Shown here in pieces: positions 17,381 through 25,738 of a DNA stretch of 64,000 bases (positions are counted from its first letter, which is position 1; each line of letters begins with the position of its first letter). Both the position numbers and the translations under genes were made by a program. The notes under the pieces were generated by a model that searched no databases, was not told where the DNA came from, and saw nothing but the letters and a program-made list of their open reading frames with translations. This DNA is from Flagellimonas myxillae (GTDB lineage Bacteria > Bacteroidota > Bacteroidia > Flavobacteriales > Flavobacteriaceae), in the NCBI RefSeq assembly GCF_023502235.1, contig NZ_JAMFLY010000003.1:372001-436000 (forward strand), in the 5' to 3' direction.

Positions 17381-18666
17381 ATACCGTCCTTCAATCGGTT
17401 GGAATCCAGTTTCAAGAAAATAAATAATAGCATTGTAAAGAAAATAAGCCCGGAACCCCCATAACTAAAAAACGGAAGAGGTACTCCAATTGTGGGCAAA
17501 AGCCCGATTACCATGCCAATATTGATAAAGTAGTGTATCAGCAAAATGGAGATGACCCCATAGCCATACATCCGGCTAAAATCACTTTTTTGGCGTTCCG
17601 CAATGTATATCAATCGTAAGAAGAAAAATGAAAACAGCAAGATGACGGTTGCGGTTCCCAAAAATCCCCATTCCTCGCCCACGGAACTAAAAATGTAGTC
17701 GGTATGCTGCTCGGGCACAAAATCCCCTTTGGTACGGGTACCTTCCAAAAATCCTTTTCCGAAGAATCCGCCAGATTCAATAGCTTTTTCAGATTGATAC
17801 GTGTTGTATCCAATGGTCTTTCTGATCTCCTCCAATTTTTTTTCATCTTTTTCCAAGCTCAACCATAGGGCAAACCTATCCCGGTGCCTTTGTTCAAAAA
17901 CATTGTCAAAAACAAAGCGAACCGAAAAGGAAAATAAAACGGCAACCCCCATAACGGCCATAAATGGGAGGATTGGGATTTTGGTCGATTTCTTTTTGAA
18001 CCCATAAATTAATATGGTGAGCATCATCAGCCCTATGGAGACCCAGACGGTCCCGTACATTAAAGTGGTGGCAAACAAGAGCACCATTACCAAGAGTATT
18101 CCTAGATAATACAGGGGAAACCCTTCCCTGAACAAAACAAAAAAGAGGGAAAAATAAATGAGGGAACTTCCTGGATCCGGTTGCGGCAATATCAATAGTG
18201 CGGGCAAAAGAATTATGACCAGGGCATATAATTGGTGCCTCCGATTTTTGATATCCGTTTGAATATCACTGAGGTACTTGGCCAAGGCCAAGGCCGTGGT
18301 TACTTTGGCAAGCTCGGAGGGTTGCAGGTTAAAAAAACCAAGATCGTACCAGGAAGTCGCCCCGGCTATGGTCTTTCCAAAAACAAAGAGCCCCAAAAGC
18401 AATACCAAGGAAACAATGTAAAAAATGGAGGCAAAGCGCTCAAAGAAATTGGTTTCTATAAAAAGCACAAAAACGATACTTGCGCCCGCAAGCCCCATAA
18501 AAAACAGCTGTTTACCATACAAGGTGGAAAAATCGAAAATCGAGAGATTGGGGTCGCTAAGTGTGGTGGAATAAATATTGACCCATCCAATGAGGACCAA
18601 AAGTGCGTATAGAATAACAGTAAGCCAATCTATCCTGCCAAACAGTCCCCTACCAAACATATTCAT
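17377..18666 (-). CDS. rodA: Rod-shape SEDS peptidoglycan glycosyltransferase RodA
   Basis: This 429-residue SEDS-family membrane enzyme polymerises lipid II into glycan strands for side-wall growth, working with PBP2. About ten membrane helices are visible and the family stretch PEQHTDYIFSSVGEEWGFLG and the ending GVPLPFFSYGGSGL are typical. Its start overlaps the end of mrdA by 17 bp (an alternative Met lies two codons in), so the pair is coupled. It is the last gene of the cell-shape operon and meets the endonuclease gene tail to tail with overlapping stops. Confidence 0.96.
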   Translation of the reverse strand: MNMFGRGLFGRIDWLTVILYALLVLIGWVNIYSTTLSDPNLSIFDFSTLYGKQLFFMGLAGASIVFVLFIETNFFERFASIFYIVSLVLLLGLFVFGKTIAGATSWYDLGFFNLQPSELAKVTTALALAKYLSDIQTDIKNRRHQLYALVIILLPALLILPQPDPGSSLIYFSLFFVLFREGFPLYYLGILLVMVLLFATTLMYGTVWVSIGLMMLTILIYGFKKKSTKIPILPFMAVMGVAVLFSFSVRFVFDNVFEQRHRDRFALWLSLEKDEKKLEEIRKTIGYNTYQSEKAIESGGFFGKGFLEGTRTKGDFVPEQHTDYIFSSVGEEWGFLGTATVILLFSFFFLRLIYIAERQKSDFSRMYGYGVISILLIHYFINIGMVIGLLPTIGVPLPFFSYGGSGLIFFTMLLFIFLKLDSNRLKDGI

Positions 18667-20518
18667 TTATCTTGAACGGTTCCCCACTTAAAGGCTTGGC
18701 ATATTCGTGCTCCAAAGTCTTTTCGAGCATGCGTTGTTCCAAGTCCTTTCGGGTAATTTCCCCTTTGAGATATTTTTCTATCAATAGCGAGGCGATATGT
18801 CCCGCATAGCGCGCTCCATAATATCCATTTTCTATGTAAACAGCCAAGGCTATTTTGGGATTTTCCACTGGGGCGAAGGCCACAAAAACAGAATTGTCCG
18901 TGAGCTGTACCTTTTGCCCATCAATCCGAGTAAAGTTTTCAACCGTTCCTGTTTTTCCAGCAATATTGATACCTGGGACCCGAATCCACTTGGCTGTCCC
19001 GTATTTGTAAACATTGTACATGCCCTCAATTACCGGTTCAAAATGTTTCCGGTCTATAGTGGTATAGTGGGGTTCGGTATACTTGGGGTCGATGGCCCCG
19101 GAGTTCCCTGCGCTTTTTAAAATATGTGGGGTATAATAATACCCGCGATTGGCGATGGCAGCAGTCATATTGGCCAATTGTAGCGGAGTGGCCGCTACCT
19201 CACCTTGTCCTATACTGTTGGAAATAATGGTGGAAGAGGCCCATCTACCGTCCCCATACCAACGGTCGTAAAAGGCTTTCCCAGGAATTCTACCCGGTCT
19301 TCCTGTGGGCATGTCTGTGCCCAAATAATTGCCCAGGCCAAAACTTTTGATGTGTTTTTCCCAAACGTCCATACCTTCATCGGTGGTGGGAAACTTATCA
19401 TAGATTTTTCTGAAGGTACCCGCAAAATAGGCATTGCAAGATTCCTGGATTCCAGATATCATATTACGTACCCCGCCCCCACAATGACATCCTTTCTTTT
19501 GATTCCCTACATAAAAACCATTGTAGCACCTAAACTTTGTTTTTTCGTCGATGACCCCTTCCTGCAAGGCGACAAGGGCGTTTAAGGTTTTAAACGGGGA
19601 GCCCGGCTCCTTTTCAAAAGAAATGGAACGGTCAAATAAGGGTTTGGAAATGGAATCGTAATGAAGTTTGCTATAATTCCTGGAACGAGGCCTGCCTACC
19701 AATAACGAAGGATCATAGGTGGGACCGGAGATCATGGCCAGGATTTCACCCGATTTGGGTTCAATGGCCACAATACCACCACGTTTACCATGCATCAAGC
19801 GCTCTCCATATTCCTGTAGGTTTTTATCAAGGGTGATTCTTAGCTCTTTTCCCTGTTCTGGGAGCGTATCCAGTTTTCCGTCCTTATAGGGTCCAATATC
19901 CCTGTTGAACCGGTCTTTTTGGATGTATTTTACCCCCCTTGTGCCACGCAGCACATCTTCGTACTGCTTTTCAACCCCGGTTTGTCCCTTAAGTTCACCG
20001 GCAACATAGTAAGGGTTTCTGTCGAGGTCCCATTCGTTTACCTCACTAATATAGCCTAAGACATTGGCTGCACCGGTGGTGGTGTAAAAGCGTAGGGATC
20101 GTTTTTGGATATAAAACCCCTCAAAATGCCTCATTTTTTCTTGAAGCCGGGCATAATCTTCCTTGGATAACTGCGGAACAAGAACTGAGGGCAATCTTGG
20201 GGAATAGGTGCGGGCCTTTTTCATTTTTTGAATAAAATTGGCCTTATCTATTCCTAAAAGCTGACAGAACTCCAGGGTATCCAAAGGTTTTACCTCCCTG
20301 GGAATTACCATGACGTCGTAGGCAGCTTGGTTGCCCACCATGAGTTCACCATTTCTGTCATAGATATAACCCCTTTCCGGGTAATCGTATATTTTTTTGA
20401 TGGCCGGGTCGTCCAGAATCTGATCAGGGGAAAAGCGAAAAAGCTGAAGATAGGACAACCTCCCAATAAAGGTAAATCCTATGAGTACTATAATGGATGA
20501 CAAGAGTAGCTTTTTCAT
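18650..20518 (-). CDS. mrdA: Penicillin-binding protein 2 (elongasome transpeptidase)
   Basis: This 622-residue class B PBP crosslinks peptidoglycan during elongation. One N-terminal membrane helix (LLLSSIIVLIGFTFIGRLSYLQL) is followed by the PBP dimerisation domain and the transpeptidase domain. The active Ser307 lies in GSPFKTLN (SxxK), the second motif is SCN in IQESCNAY and the KTG motif is in NIAGKTGTVENF. Partner RodA is encoded directly downstream with a 17-bp overlap; mreD lies 54 bp upstream. Confidence 0.96.
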   Translation of the reverse strand: MKKLLLSSIIVLIGFTFIGRLSYLQLFRFSPDQILDDPAIKKIYDYPERGYIYDRNGELMVGNQAAYDVMVIPREVKPLDTLEFCQLLGIDKANFIQKMKKARTYSPRLPSVLVPQLSKEDYARLQEKMRHFEGFYIQKRSLRFYTTTGAANVLGYISEVNEWDLDRNPYYVAGELKGQTGVEKQYEDVLRGTRGVKYIQKDRFNRDIGPYKDGKLDTLPEQGKELRITLDKNLQEYGERLMHGKRGGIVAIEPKSGEILAMISGPTYDPSLLVGRPRSRNYSKLHYDSISKPLFDRSISFEKEPGSPFKTLNALVALQEGVIDEKTKFRCYNGFYVGNQKKGCHCGGGVRNMISGIQESCNAYFAGTFRKIYDKFPTTDEGMDVWEKHIKSFGLGNYLGTDMPTGRPGRIPGKAFYDRWYGDGRWASSTIISNSIGQGEVAATPLQLANMTAAIANRGYYYTPHILKSAGNSGAIDPKYTEPHYTTIDRKHFEPVIEGMYNVYKYGTAKWIRVPGINIAGKTGTVENFTRIDGQKVQLTDNSVFVAFAPVENPKIALAVYIENGYYGARYAGHIASLLIEKYLKGEITRKDLEQRMLEKTLEHEYAKPLSGEPFKINEYVW

Positions 20519-20572
20519 ATCAAAACCCTATTTGCCCCAGGGGCTTTTTATTTCAACGGAGCAACCTCAAAT

Positions 20573-21079
20573 TTATTCGCTTTGTGGACTAAAAAGTGAA
20601 CTAAAGAGGGCGCATATTACCAAAGTTACGATACCCGTGGCAAATACTTTTTTCAAAATTAGAAGGAAATGGGACAAGCTCATGATTTCGAGGGAGAAAA
20701 AAACCACCTGATGGATCAGCACCAAAAGTCCTAAAAAGGTCAATCGTTGGATCTTCGTGGTATTCCGAAAACTAAAATTTTGAAATTCGTAGTTAACCCC
20801 AAAGCAGAATCGCATGATTACTGGACGTACATACGCCACCGTCAATGAGGACATGGAATGAAGCGCCAGGGTATCCGAGAAAAAATCGATCATAAAACCC
20901 AGTAAAAAAGCCGTAAGCATAAAAAAGGCCCTATTGCTTTTTATGGGATACCAATAAAAGAAGATCACATAGACCAGCGGATTTATAAACCCAAGAAAAT
21001 TTAGGGTGTTAAAAATCAGTACTTGTGTGAGCACAAGCAGAACAAAACGAAGCCCGTTAATTAACAAGGTGCTATTCAT
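20573..21079 (-). CDS. mreD: Rod shape-determining protein MreD
   Basis: This 168-residue membrane protein with about five helices matches MreD by size, hydrophobic profile and position. It includes the acidic helix GFMIDFFSDTLALHSMSSLTVAYVR, typical of the family. It sits between mreC (8-bp overlap) and mrdA and would link MreC to the peptidoglycan synthases at the inner membrane. Sequence conservation in this family is low, so synteny is the main support. Confidence 0.9.
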   Translation of the reverse strand: MNSTLLINGLRFVLLVLTQVLIFNTLNFLGFINPLVYVIFFYWYPIKSNRAFFMLTAFLLGFMIDFFSDTLALHSMSSLTVAYVRPVIMRFCFGVNYEFQNFSFRNTTKIQRLTFLGLLVLIHQVVFFSLEIMSLSHFLLILKKVFATGIVTLVICALFSSLFSPQSE

Positions 21080-21890
21080 TCTGGGTCCTAGCTTCTAATT
21101 CCTGTATTTCTTCCTTGTTTCTATTGATGATCAAGTATACATTTTTGATGTTGGACATGTCATTGAACAGTTCTACATCGATATGGTAAAAACTTCTAGA
21201 ATTGTCCAAGTCGTATTTTTTTATGACGCCGATAGGGATGTTCTCCGGAAAAATGCTGGACATGGCACCGGTGACTATAGTGTCTCCCACCACTAGAGGT
21301 ACCAATCTCGGAATGTCCACCAATTGCACCACGTTATAATCGCCCACATCCCAGGTGAGGGAACCAAAATAGTTGGTATTCTTGATCTTGGCATTGATGT
21401 TGGATTTGGTATTTAACAGACTTTGAACGGTGGAAAAATTGGAAGAGGTATTTTCAACAATTCCCAAAATACCCTTGGTGGTAATTACGCCCATGTCTGT
21501 GGCAATTCCCTGTTTTTTCCCTTTGTTGATGGTAAGATAGTTCCGCGGTGAAGAAAAGCTGTTCTTGATAACATCCGCATTGATTACCTCAAAATCCAGG
21601 GCAAGGGAATCCACTGGGACGGCCCCAACATTCGACTTCTGATTGAACAGTAATTTTCGTAGCTCCTGGTTTTCCTCAACAAGGCGTTGGTTCTCCTCAC
21701 GAAGTCCAAAATAAGATGAAATGTTCGCTGCTGTCCCATAAATATTGCCGCTTACCCATTTGGAAGAGTTGAAAAATTTGGATTGGTGGTAAGAATGTGA
21801 TCGAATGGTCAGTACTAGGGAAACGACCATGAGGAAGCCATAGAGAAACGCATTTCTGTAACTTAAAATAAAATTGATGATGCGCTGCAT
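21072..21890 (-). CDS. mreC: Rod shape-determining protein MreC
   Basis: This 272-residue protein has one N-terminal membrane helix (FLYGFLMVVSLVLTI), a short coiled coil (EENQRLVEENQELRKLLFNQ) and a periplasmic beta-barrel region with GKKQGIATDMGVITTKGILGIVE and the VVGDTIVTGAMSSIFPENIPIGVIKK segment. MreC scaffolds the elongasome in the periplasm. It lies between mreB and mreD and overlaps mreD by 8 bp. Confidence 0.95.
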   Translation of the reverse strand: MQRIINFILSYRNAFLYGFLMVVSLVLTIRSHSYHQSKFFNSSKWVSGNIYGTAANISSYFGLREENQRLVEENQELRKLLFNQKSNVGAVPVDSLALDFEVINADVIKNSFSSPRNYLTINKGKKQGIATDMGVITTKGILGIVENTSSNFSTVQSLLNTKSNINAKIKNTNYFGSLTWDVGDYNVVQLVDIPRLVPLVVGDTIVTGAMSSIFPENIPIGVIKKYDLDNSRSFYHIDVELFNDMSNIKNVYLIINRNKEEIQELEARTQNE

Positions 21891-21952
21891 GCAATAATAT
21901 CGTTACGAAAGTCCGTGAACTTTCAAAATGGGATTGCCGCTTGGGACGCCGG

Positions 21953-22981
21953 CTACTTGATCAATATACTCTTATAACGCTCTAGGTTTTTGAGCGCAAT
22001 GCCTGTACCACGCACAACCGCCCGTAACGGATCCTCTGCTATGTACACAGGTAAATCGGTCTTTTGGGACAATCTCCTATCCAAACCTCTTAGCATAGAC
22101 CCTCCACCCGCAAGGTAAATTCCCGTATTATAGATATCGGCTGCCAACTCAGGTGGGGTTTGGGACAAGGTTTCCATAACGGCATCTTCAACACGTAGGA
22201 TACTTTTGTCCAAAGCCTTTGCAATTTCCCGGTAAGAAACCTGGACCTGTTTTGGCTTTCCGGTCAAGAGATCCCTACCCTGGATGGATTTGTCATCAGG
22301 AGGGGATTTAAGGTCTTCAGTGGCCGAACCGATTTCAATTTTGATGGCTTCAGCAGTGCTTTCCCCAACATACAGGTTGTGCTGGGTACGCATATAATAA
22401 ATGATATCGTTGGTGAACACATCCCCTGCAATTTTTACCGATTTGTCACAGACGATACCTCCCAAGGCAATAACAGCAATCTCGGTGGTACCACCCCCGA
22501 TGTCCACGATCATATTTCCTTTGGGTTGCATAATATCAAGTCCGATACCGATGGCAGCGGCCATTGGTTCGTGGATCAAATACACTTCCTTGCCATTCAC
22601 CCGTTCAGCCGATTCCCGTACCGCCCGCATTTCCACTTCGGTGATACCGGAAGGAATACAAATAACCATACGCAAGGCTGGTGGGAACCATTTTTTCTTG
22701 AGTGCCGGAATATTTTTGATGAACATATTGATCATCTTTTCCGAGGCGTCAAAATCCGCAATTACCCCATCCTTTAGTGGTCGGATGGTTTTGATGTTCT
22801 CATGGGTTTTACCCTGCATCATATTGGCCTCCCTTCCCACGGCAATGATCTTGCCTGAAACCCGGTCACGGGCCACGATGGAGGGGCTGTCAACAACTAC
22901 TTTGTCCAAATGTATGATAAGGGTGTTTGCAGTTCCGAGGTCAATGGCAATTTCCTCGGTCATGAAATCAAAAAATCCCAT
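21953..22981 (-). CDS. mreB: Rod shape-determining actin MreB
   Basis: This 342-residue bacterial actin forms membrane-associated filaments that direct lateral wall synthesis. The phosphate-1 motif IAIDLGTANTLI, phosphate-2 motif NMIVDIGGGTTEIAVIALGG, HEPMAAAIG and the adenosine motif GIYLAGGGSMLRGLD are all present. A hydrophobic-basic N-terminus (MGFFDFMTEE) is as usual. It follows purH by 55 bp on the same strand and precedes mreC by 62 bp. Confidence 0.97.
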   Translation of the reverse strand: MGFFDFMTEEIAIDLGTANTLIIHLDKVVVDSPSIVARDRVSGKIIAVGREANMMQGKTHENIKTIRPLKDGVIADFDASEKMINMFIKNIPALKKKWFPPALRMVICIPSGITEVEMRAVRESAERVNGKEVYLIHEPMAAAIGIGLDIMQPKGNMIVDIGGGTTEIAVIALGGIVCDKSVKIAGDVFTNDIIYYMRTQHNLYVGESTAEAIKIEIGSATEDLKSPPDDKSIQGRDLLTGKPKQVQVSYREIAKALDKSILRVEDAVMETLSQTPPELAADIYNTGIYLAGGGSMLRGLDRRLSQKTDLPVYIAEDPLRAVVRGTGIALKNLERYKSILIK

Positions 22982-23036
22982 AGAAAACGGTGGTTTTTCG
23001 GATTAACGGTAAATTTTATCGGCTAATGTACTAAAA

Positions 23037-24569
23037 TTAATGTTTAAAATGCCGAGTGCCCGTCATTACCATGGCGAGTCCATTTTCATTGCAATAATCG
23101 ATGCTCAATTGATCCTTAATGGAACCTCCGGGCTGAATAACACTTTTGATTCCCGCTTTGTGGGCAATCTCCACACAATCTGGGAAAGGGAAGAAAGCAT
23201 CACTTGCCATTACAGCGCCTTCCAGTTCAAAATTGAAGGAATTGGCCTTGTGGATGGCTTGGTTTAGGGCGTCCACCCTGGACGTTTGTCCCGTGCCACT
23301 GGCACAAAGTTGTTTGTTCTTGGCTAAAACAATAGTGTTGCTCTTGGTATGCTTGCACAGCTTGGAAGCGAAAATAAGGTCTTCAATTTCCTCCGCAGAA
23401 GGCTGTAAGGCAGTAACTGGATTTAATTCCTCAGCAGTATCGGTCTTAAAATCCTTATCCTGGACCAAAACCCCATTCAGACAGGTTCTTACCAGTTTTT
23501 CTGGTAGGGCAACCTCATTTTGAATGAGGATAATACGATTCTTTTTGCCCTTTAAAATTTCCAGTGCATCCTCCGAATAACTTGGAGCGATTACGACTTC
23601 ACAGAACAACTTATGAATTTCCTCTGCTGTTGCTGCATCAATCTCCACATTGGAAATCAAAATCCCACCAAATGCAGATACCGGGTCGCCAGCCAGCGCA
23701 TCAACATAAGCTTGTTTGATGGTGCTCCGGGTAGCTAGTCCGCAAGCGTTGTTATGTTTAAGTATCGCAAAAGTGGGGTCGTCATTTTGGAATTCGCCCA
23801 TGAGGTTCACTGCGGCATCCACGTCCAAAAGGTTATTATAGGAAAGCTCCTTACCATGAAGTTTGGAAAACATGGCCTCAAAATCCCCAAAGAAAACTCC
23901 TTCTTGGTGAGGATTTTCACCATAGCGAAGGACCTTGCCTTGTTGTTCGCTTATTTTTAGAGCGGTTTCATTTCCGTTCGAATTGAAATAGTTGAAAATT
24001 GCTGAATCGTAGTGGGAGGAAACATTGAAAGCTTTTGTGGCAAATCGTTTTCTGTCTTCCAAGGTGGTAGTGCCATTTCCTTCAGAAATTACGTTCAAAA
24101 AGTCCCCATAATCCTCCATGGAGGACACACAAAGCACATCCTTGTAATTTTTGGCGGCGGCCCTAATTAGGCTAATGCCCCCAATGTCAATTTTCTCTAT
24201 GATATCTTGTTCCGAAGCGCCACTGGCAACGGTTTTTTCAAATGGGTATAGATCAACAATAACAAGGTCCAACTGCGGAATGCTATATTCGCTCATTTGG
24301 GCCACATCCCCATCATGGTCCTGCCGGTTCAAGATGCCTCCAAAAATTTTGGGGTGCAAGGTTTTTACCCGTCCTCCCAAAATGGAAGGATAGTCCGTAA
24401 CCTCTTCAACGGGTACCACATTAATCCCCAAATCCTTGATGAATTTCTCGGTTCCGCCCGTGGAGTAGAGGGTAACTCCAAGTTCGTCTAGTTTTTTAAC
24501 AATGGGTTCCAATCCGTCTTTGTGAAACACGGAAATCAGCGCGGCAGAAGCTTTCTTGGTGGTATTCAT
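23037..24569 (-). CDS. purH: Bifunctional AICAR transformylase / IMP cyclohydrolase
   Basis: This 510-residue enzyme carries out the last two steps of IMP synthesis. The N-terminal IMP cyclohydrolase (MGS-like) domain starts SVFHKDGLEPIVKKLDELGV and contains STGGT; the C-terminal transformylase domain has ILKHNNACGLA with the Lys-His pair, and the end QPGGSIKDQLSIDYCNENGLAMVMTGTRHFKH is diagnostic. In Bacteroidota purH commonly lies just before mreB, as here. A -7 promoter box sits 32 bp before the start. Confidence 0.97.
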   Translation of the reverse strand: MNTTKKASAALISVFHKDGLEPIVKKLDELGVTLYSTGGTEKFIKDLGINVVPVEEVTDYPSILGGRVKTLHPKIFGGILNRQDHDGDVAQMSEYSIPQLDLVIVDLYPFEKTVASGASEQDIIEKIDIGGISLIRAAAKNYKDVLCVSSMEDYGDFLNVISEGNGTTTLEDRKRFATKAFNVSSHYDSAIFNYFNSNGNETALKISEQQGKVLRYGENPHQEGVFFGDFEAMFSKLHGKELSYNNLLDVDAAVNLMGEFQNDDPTFAILKHNNACGLATRSTIKQAYVDALAGDPVSAFGGILISNVEIDAATAEEIHKLFCEVVIAPSYSEDALEILKGKKNRIILIQNEVALPEKLVRTCLNGVLVQDKDFKTDTAEELNPVTALQPSAEEIEDLIFASKLCKHTKSNTIVLAKNKQLCASGTGQTSRVDALNQAIHKANSFNFELEGAVMASDAFFPFPDCVEIAHKAGIKSVIQPGGSIKDQLSIDYCNENGLAMVMTGTRHFKH

Positions 24570-24601
24570 TTTGTGTCTTAAAAATCAATTTCTTAAGCAC
24601 A

Positions 24602-24609
24602 CAAAAGTA
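24602..24609 (-). promoter_or_regulatory. Bacteroidota -7 box before purH-mre operon
   Basis: The minus strand reads TACTTTTG, a match to TAnnTTTG, 32 bp before the purH ATG. A TTG at -33 was not found at standard spacing. Confidence 0.4.
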
Positions 24610-24661
24610 ATTTTTTTGTTAGTAAAATGTGAGGCGTGTTATCAACAAAATGGCACTAGTT

Positions 24662-25114
24662 TTAAAGAATTTGTGATACTTTTTCATTCACAAATTCCAA
24701 AAAACGCTCGTCCTCTTCTGAAAAGGGATCGGGAGTGTTCGAATCTATGTCGATTTGACCCACATTTTCGCCATTTACAAACAAGGGAATCACAATTTCT
24801 GACTTTACGGTAATGCTACAGGCAATGTAATTGTCCTGGGCGGCCACATCGGGCACGACAAAATTCTGGTTGCTCACGGCCACCTGTCCGCAAATGCCCT
24901 TTCCAAATGGAATAATGGTGTGATCGGTGGGTTCTCCGGCATAGGGCCCCAACTTTAGCTCTTTTTTGTCCCCGTTCTTAAAGTAGAACCCGACCCAATC
25001 GTAGTAATCAATAGTGTCCCTTAGTAAATTGCAAAGTTCGTTTAAACGATTTTCCACACTTTTTTCGTTATGGGATAGAATGGAAACGACTTTTGGCTTC
25101 AGCGTAGCGAGCAT
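24662..25114 (-). CDS. GAF-domain protein, free methionine-R-sulfoxide reductase-like
   Basis: The start at ATG 25114 (MLATLKPKV) gives 150 residues made of one GAF domain; the frame continues to 25171, but a -7 box at 25130-25137 falls inside that extension and favours the shorter form. The pattern YDWVGFYF, GKGICGQV, IACSITVKSEIVIPLF and GQIDIDSNTPDPFSEEDERFLE matches the fRMsr family that reduces free methionine-R-sulfoxide. Two of the three family cysteines are present (GICG and IACS); the one normally about ten residues before GICG is replaced in TDHTIIPFGKG. Activity is therefore uncertain. It lies 92 bp before purH on the same strand. Confidence 0.8.
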   Translation of the reverse strand: MLATLKPKVVSILSHNEKSVENRLNELCNLLRDTIDYYDWVGFYFKNGDKKELKLGPYAGEPTDHTIIPFGKGICGQVAVSNQNFVVPDVAAQDNYIACSITVKSEIVIPLFVNGENVGQIDIDSNTPDPFSEEDERFLEFVNEKVSQIL

Positions 25115-25129
25115 TGAACAGTTTTTTTG

Positions 25130-25137
25130 CAAATGTA
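25130..25137 (-). promoter_or_regulatory. Bacteroidota -7 box before GAF protein gene
   Basis: The minus strand reads TACATTTG, a perfect TAnnTTTG match 15 bp before ATG 25114. It supports that start over ATG 25171. No TTG lies at the expected upstream spacing. Confidence 0.4.
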
Positions 25138-25245
25138 TTTTAATCCGAGAATTTTGGTCGATTAAGGACATGAAAATTACAATAATCCAACCCTAAAATT
25201 TAGTTAATGATTGGCCGAGAATCCGAGAGCAACTAAAATAATTGG

Positions 25246-25253
25246 TAATTTTG
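25246..25253 (+). promoter_or_regulatory. Bacteroidota -7 box abutting the metal-locus first gene
   Basis: TAATTTTG matches TAnnTTTG and ends 5 bases before the GTG at 25259, so transcription would begin at or next to the start codon and give a leaderless message. There is no -33 TTG at standard spacing. Confidence 0.35.
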
Positions 25254-25258
25254 CCCCT

Positions 25259-25669
25259 GTGAAAGTTATATTTCAACAAATAGCGTCCGTAGGATTGTCC
25301 CTTTTGGTATTGCTTTCCACAGTTTCATGGACTGTGGAAAAACATATGTGCATGGGTAGAACTATGGATATTGCCTTGTTCACTGGTGCTGAAGGCTGCG
25401 GCTTGGATGATGCGTTGAGCGTAATGGGCGATGAAGCTATGGATAATCAATGTTGTGATGATGAATCGTTTACCTTGGAGGGACAGGACAACCTGAAACT
25501 CTCCATCACCGATTTGGATTTGGAGCAACAGGTTTTTTTGGTGGCTTTCAACCAGTCCTATTTGGATTTGTTCGTTCCCGTTGAGGAACTCCCCATTCCC
25601 CATGAAAAATACCCCCCACCTCTACTTGTCAAGGATATCCATATCCTGGACCAAGTCTTCCTAATTTGA
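25259..25669 (+). CDS. HYC_CC_PP-like exported small protein, metal locus
   Basis: From GTG 25259 this is a 136-residue protein with a signal or anchor helix (IASVGLSLLVLLSTVSWTV) directly followed by EKHMCMG (His29, Cys31), a central Cys65-Cys66 pair in NQCCDDE and a C-terminal Pro-Pro-Pro at 119-121 before LLVKDIHILDQVF. This HxC/CC/PPP arrangement matches the flavobacterial HYC_CC_PP family, with Met in place of the usual Tyr. The residues suit soft-metal binding such as copper. The frame opens at TTG 25211, but the GTG gives the family-like N-terminus. It is 69 bp before a TonB receptor gene. Function is not known experimentally to me. Confidence 0.7.
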   Translation: MKVIFQQIASVGLSLLVLLSTVSWTVEKHMCMGRTMDIALFTGAEGCGLDDALSVMGDEAMDNQCCDDESFTLEGQDNLKLSITDLDLEQQVFLVAFNQSYLDLFVPVEELPIPHEKYPPPLLVKDIHILDQVFLI

Positions 25670-25738
25670 TGTTTTTGAACATACGCTGATCCCCGTCTCA
25701 ATCAATTGATTCGGGCTAGTTGGATTATTTAAACAAAA

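Noticed and set aside
22401..23006. Plus-strand frame of 201 codons across mreB
   Set aside because: Antisense to MreB; no family features.
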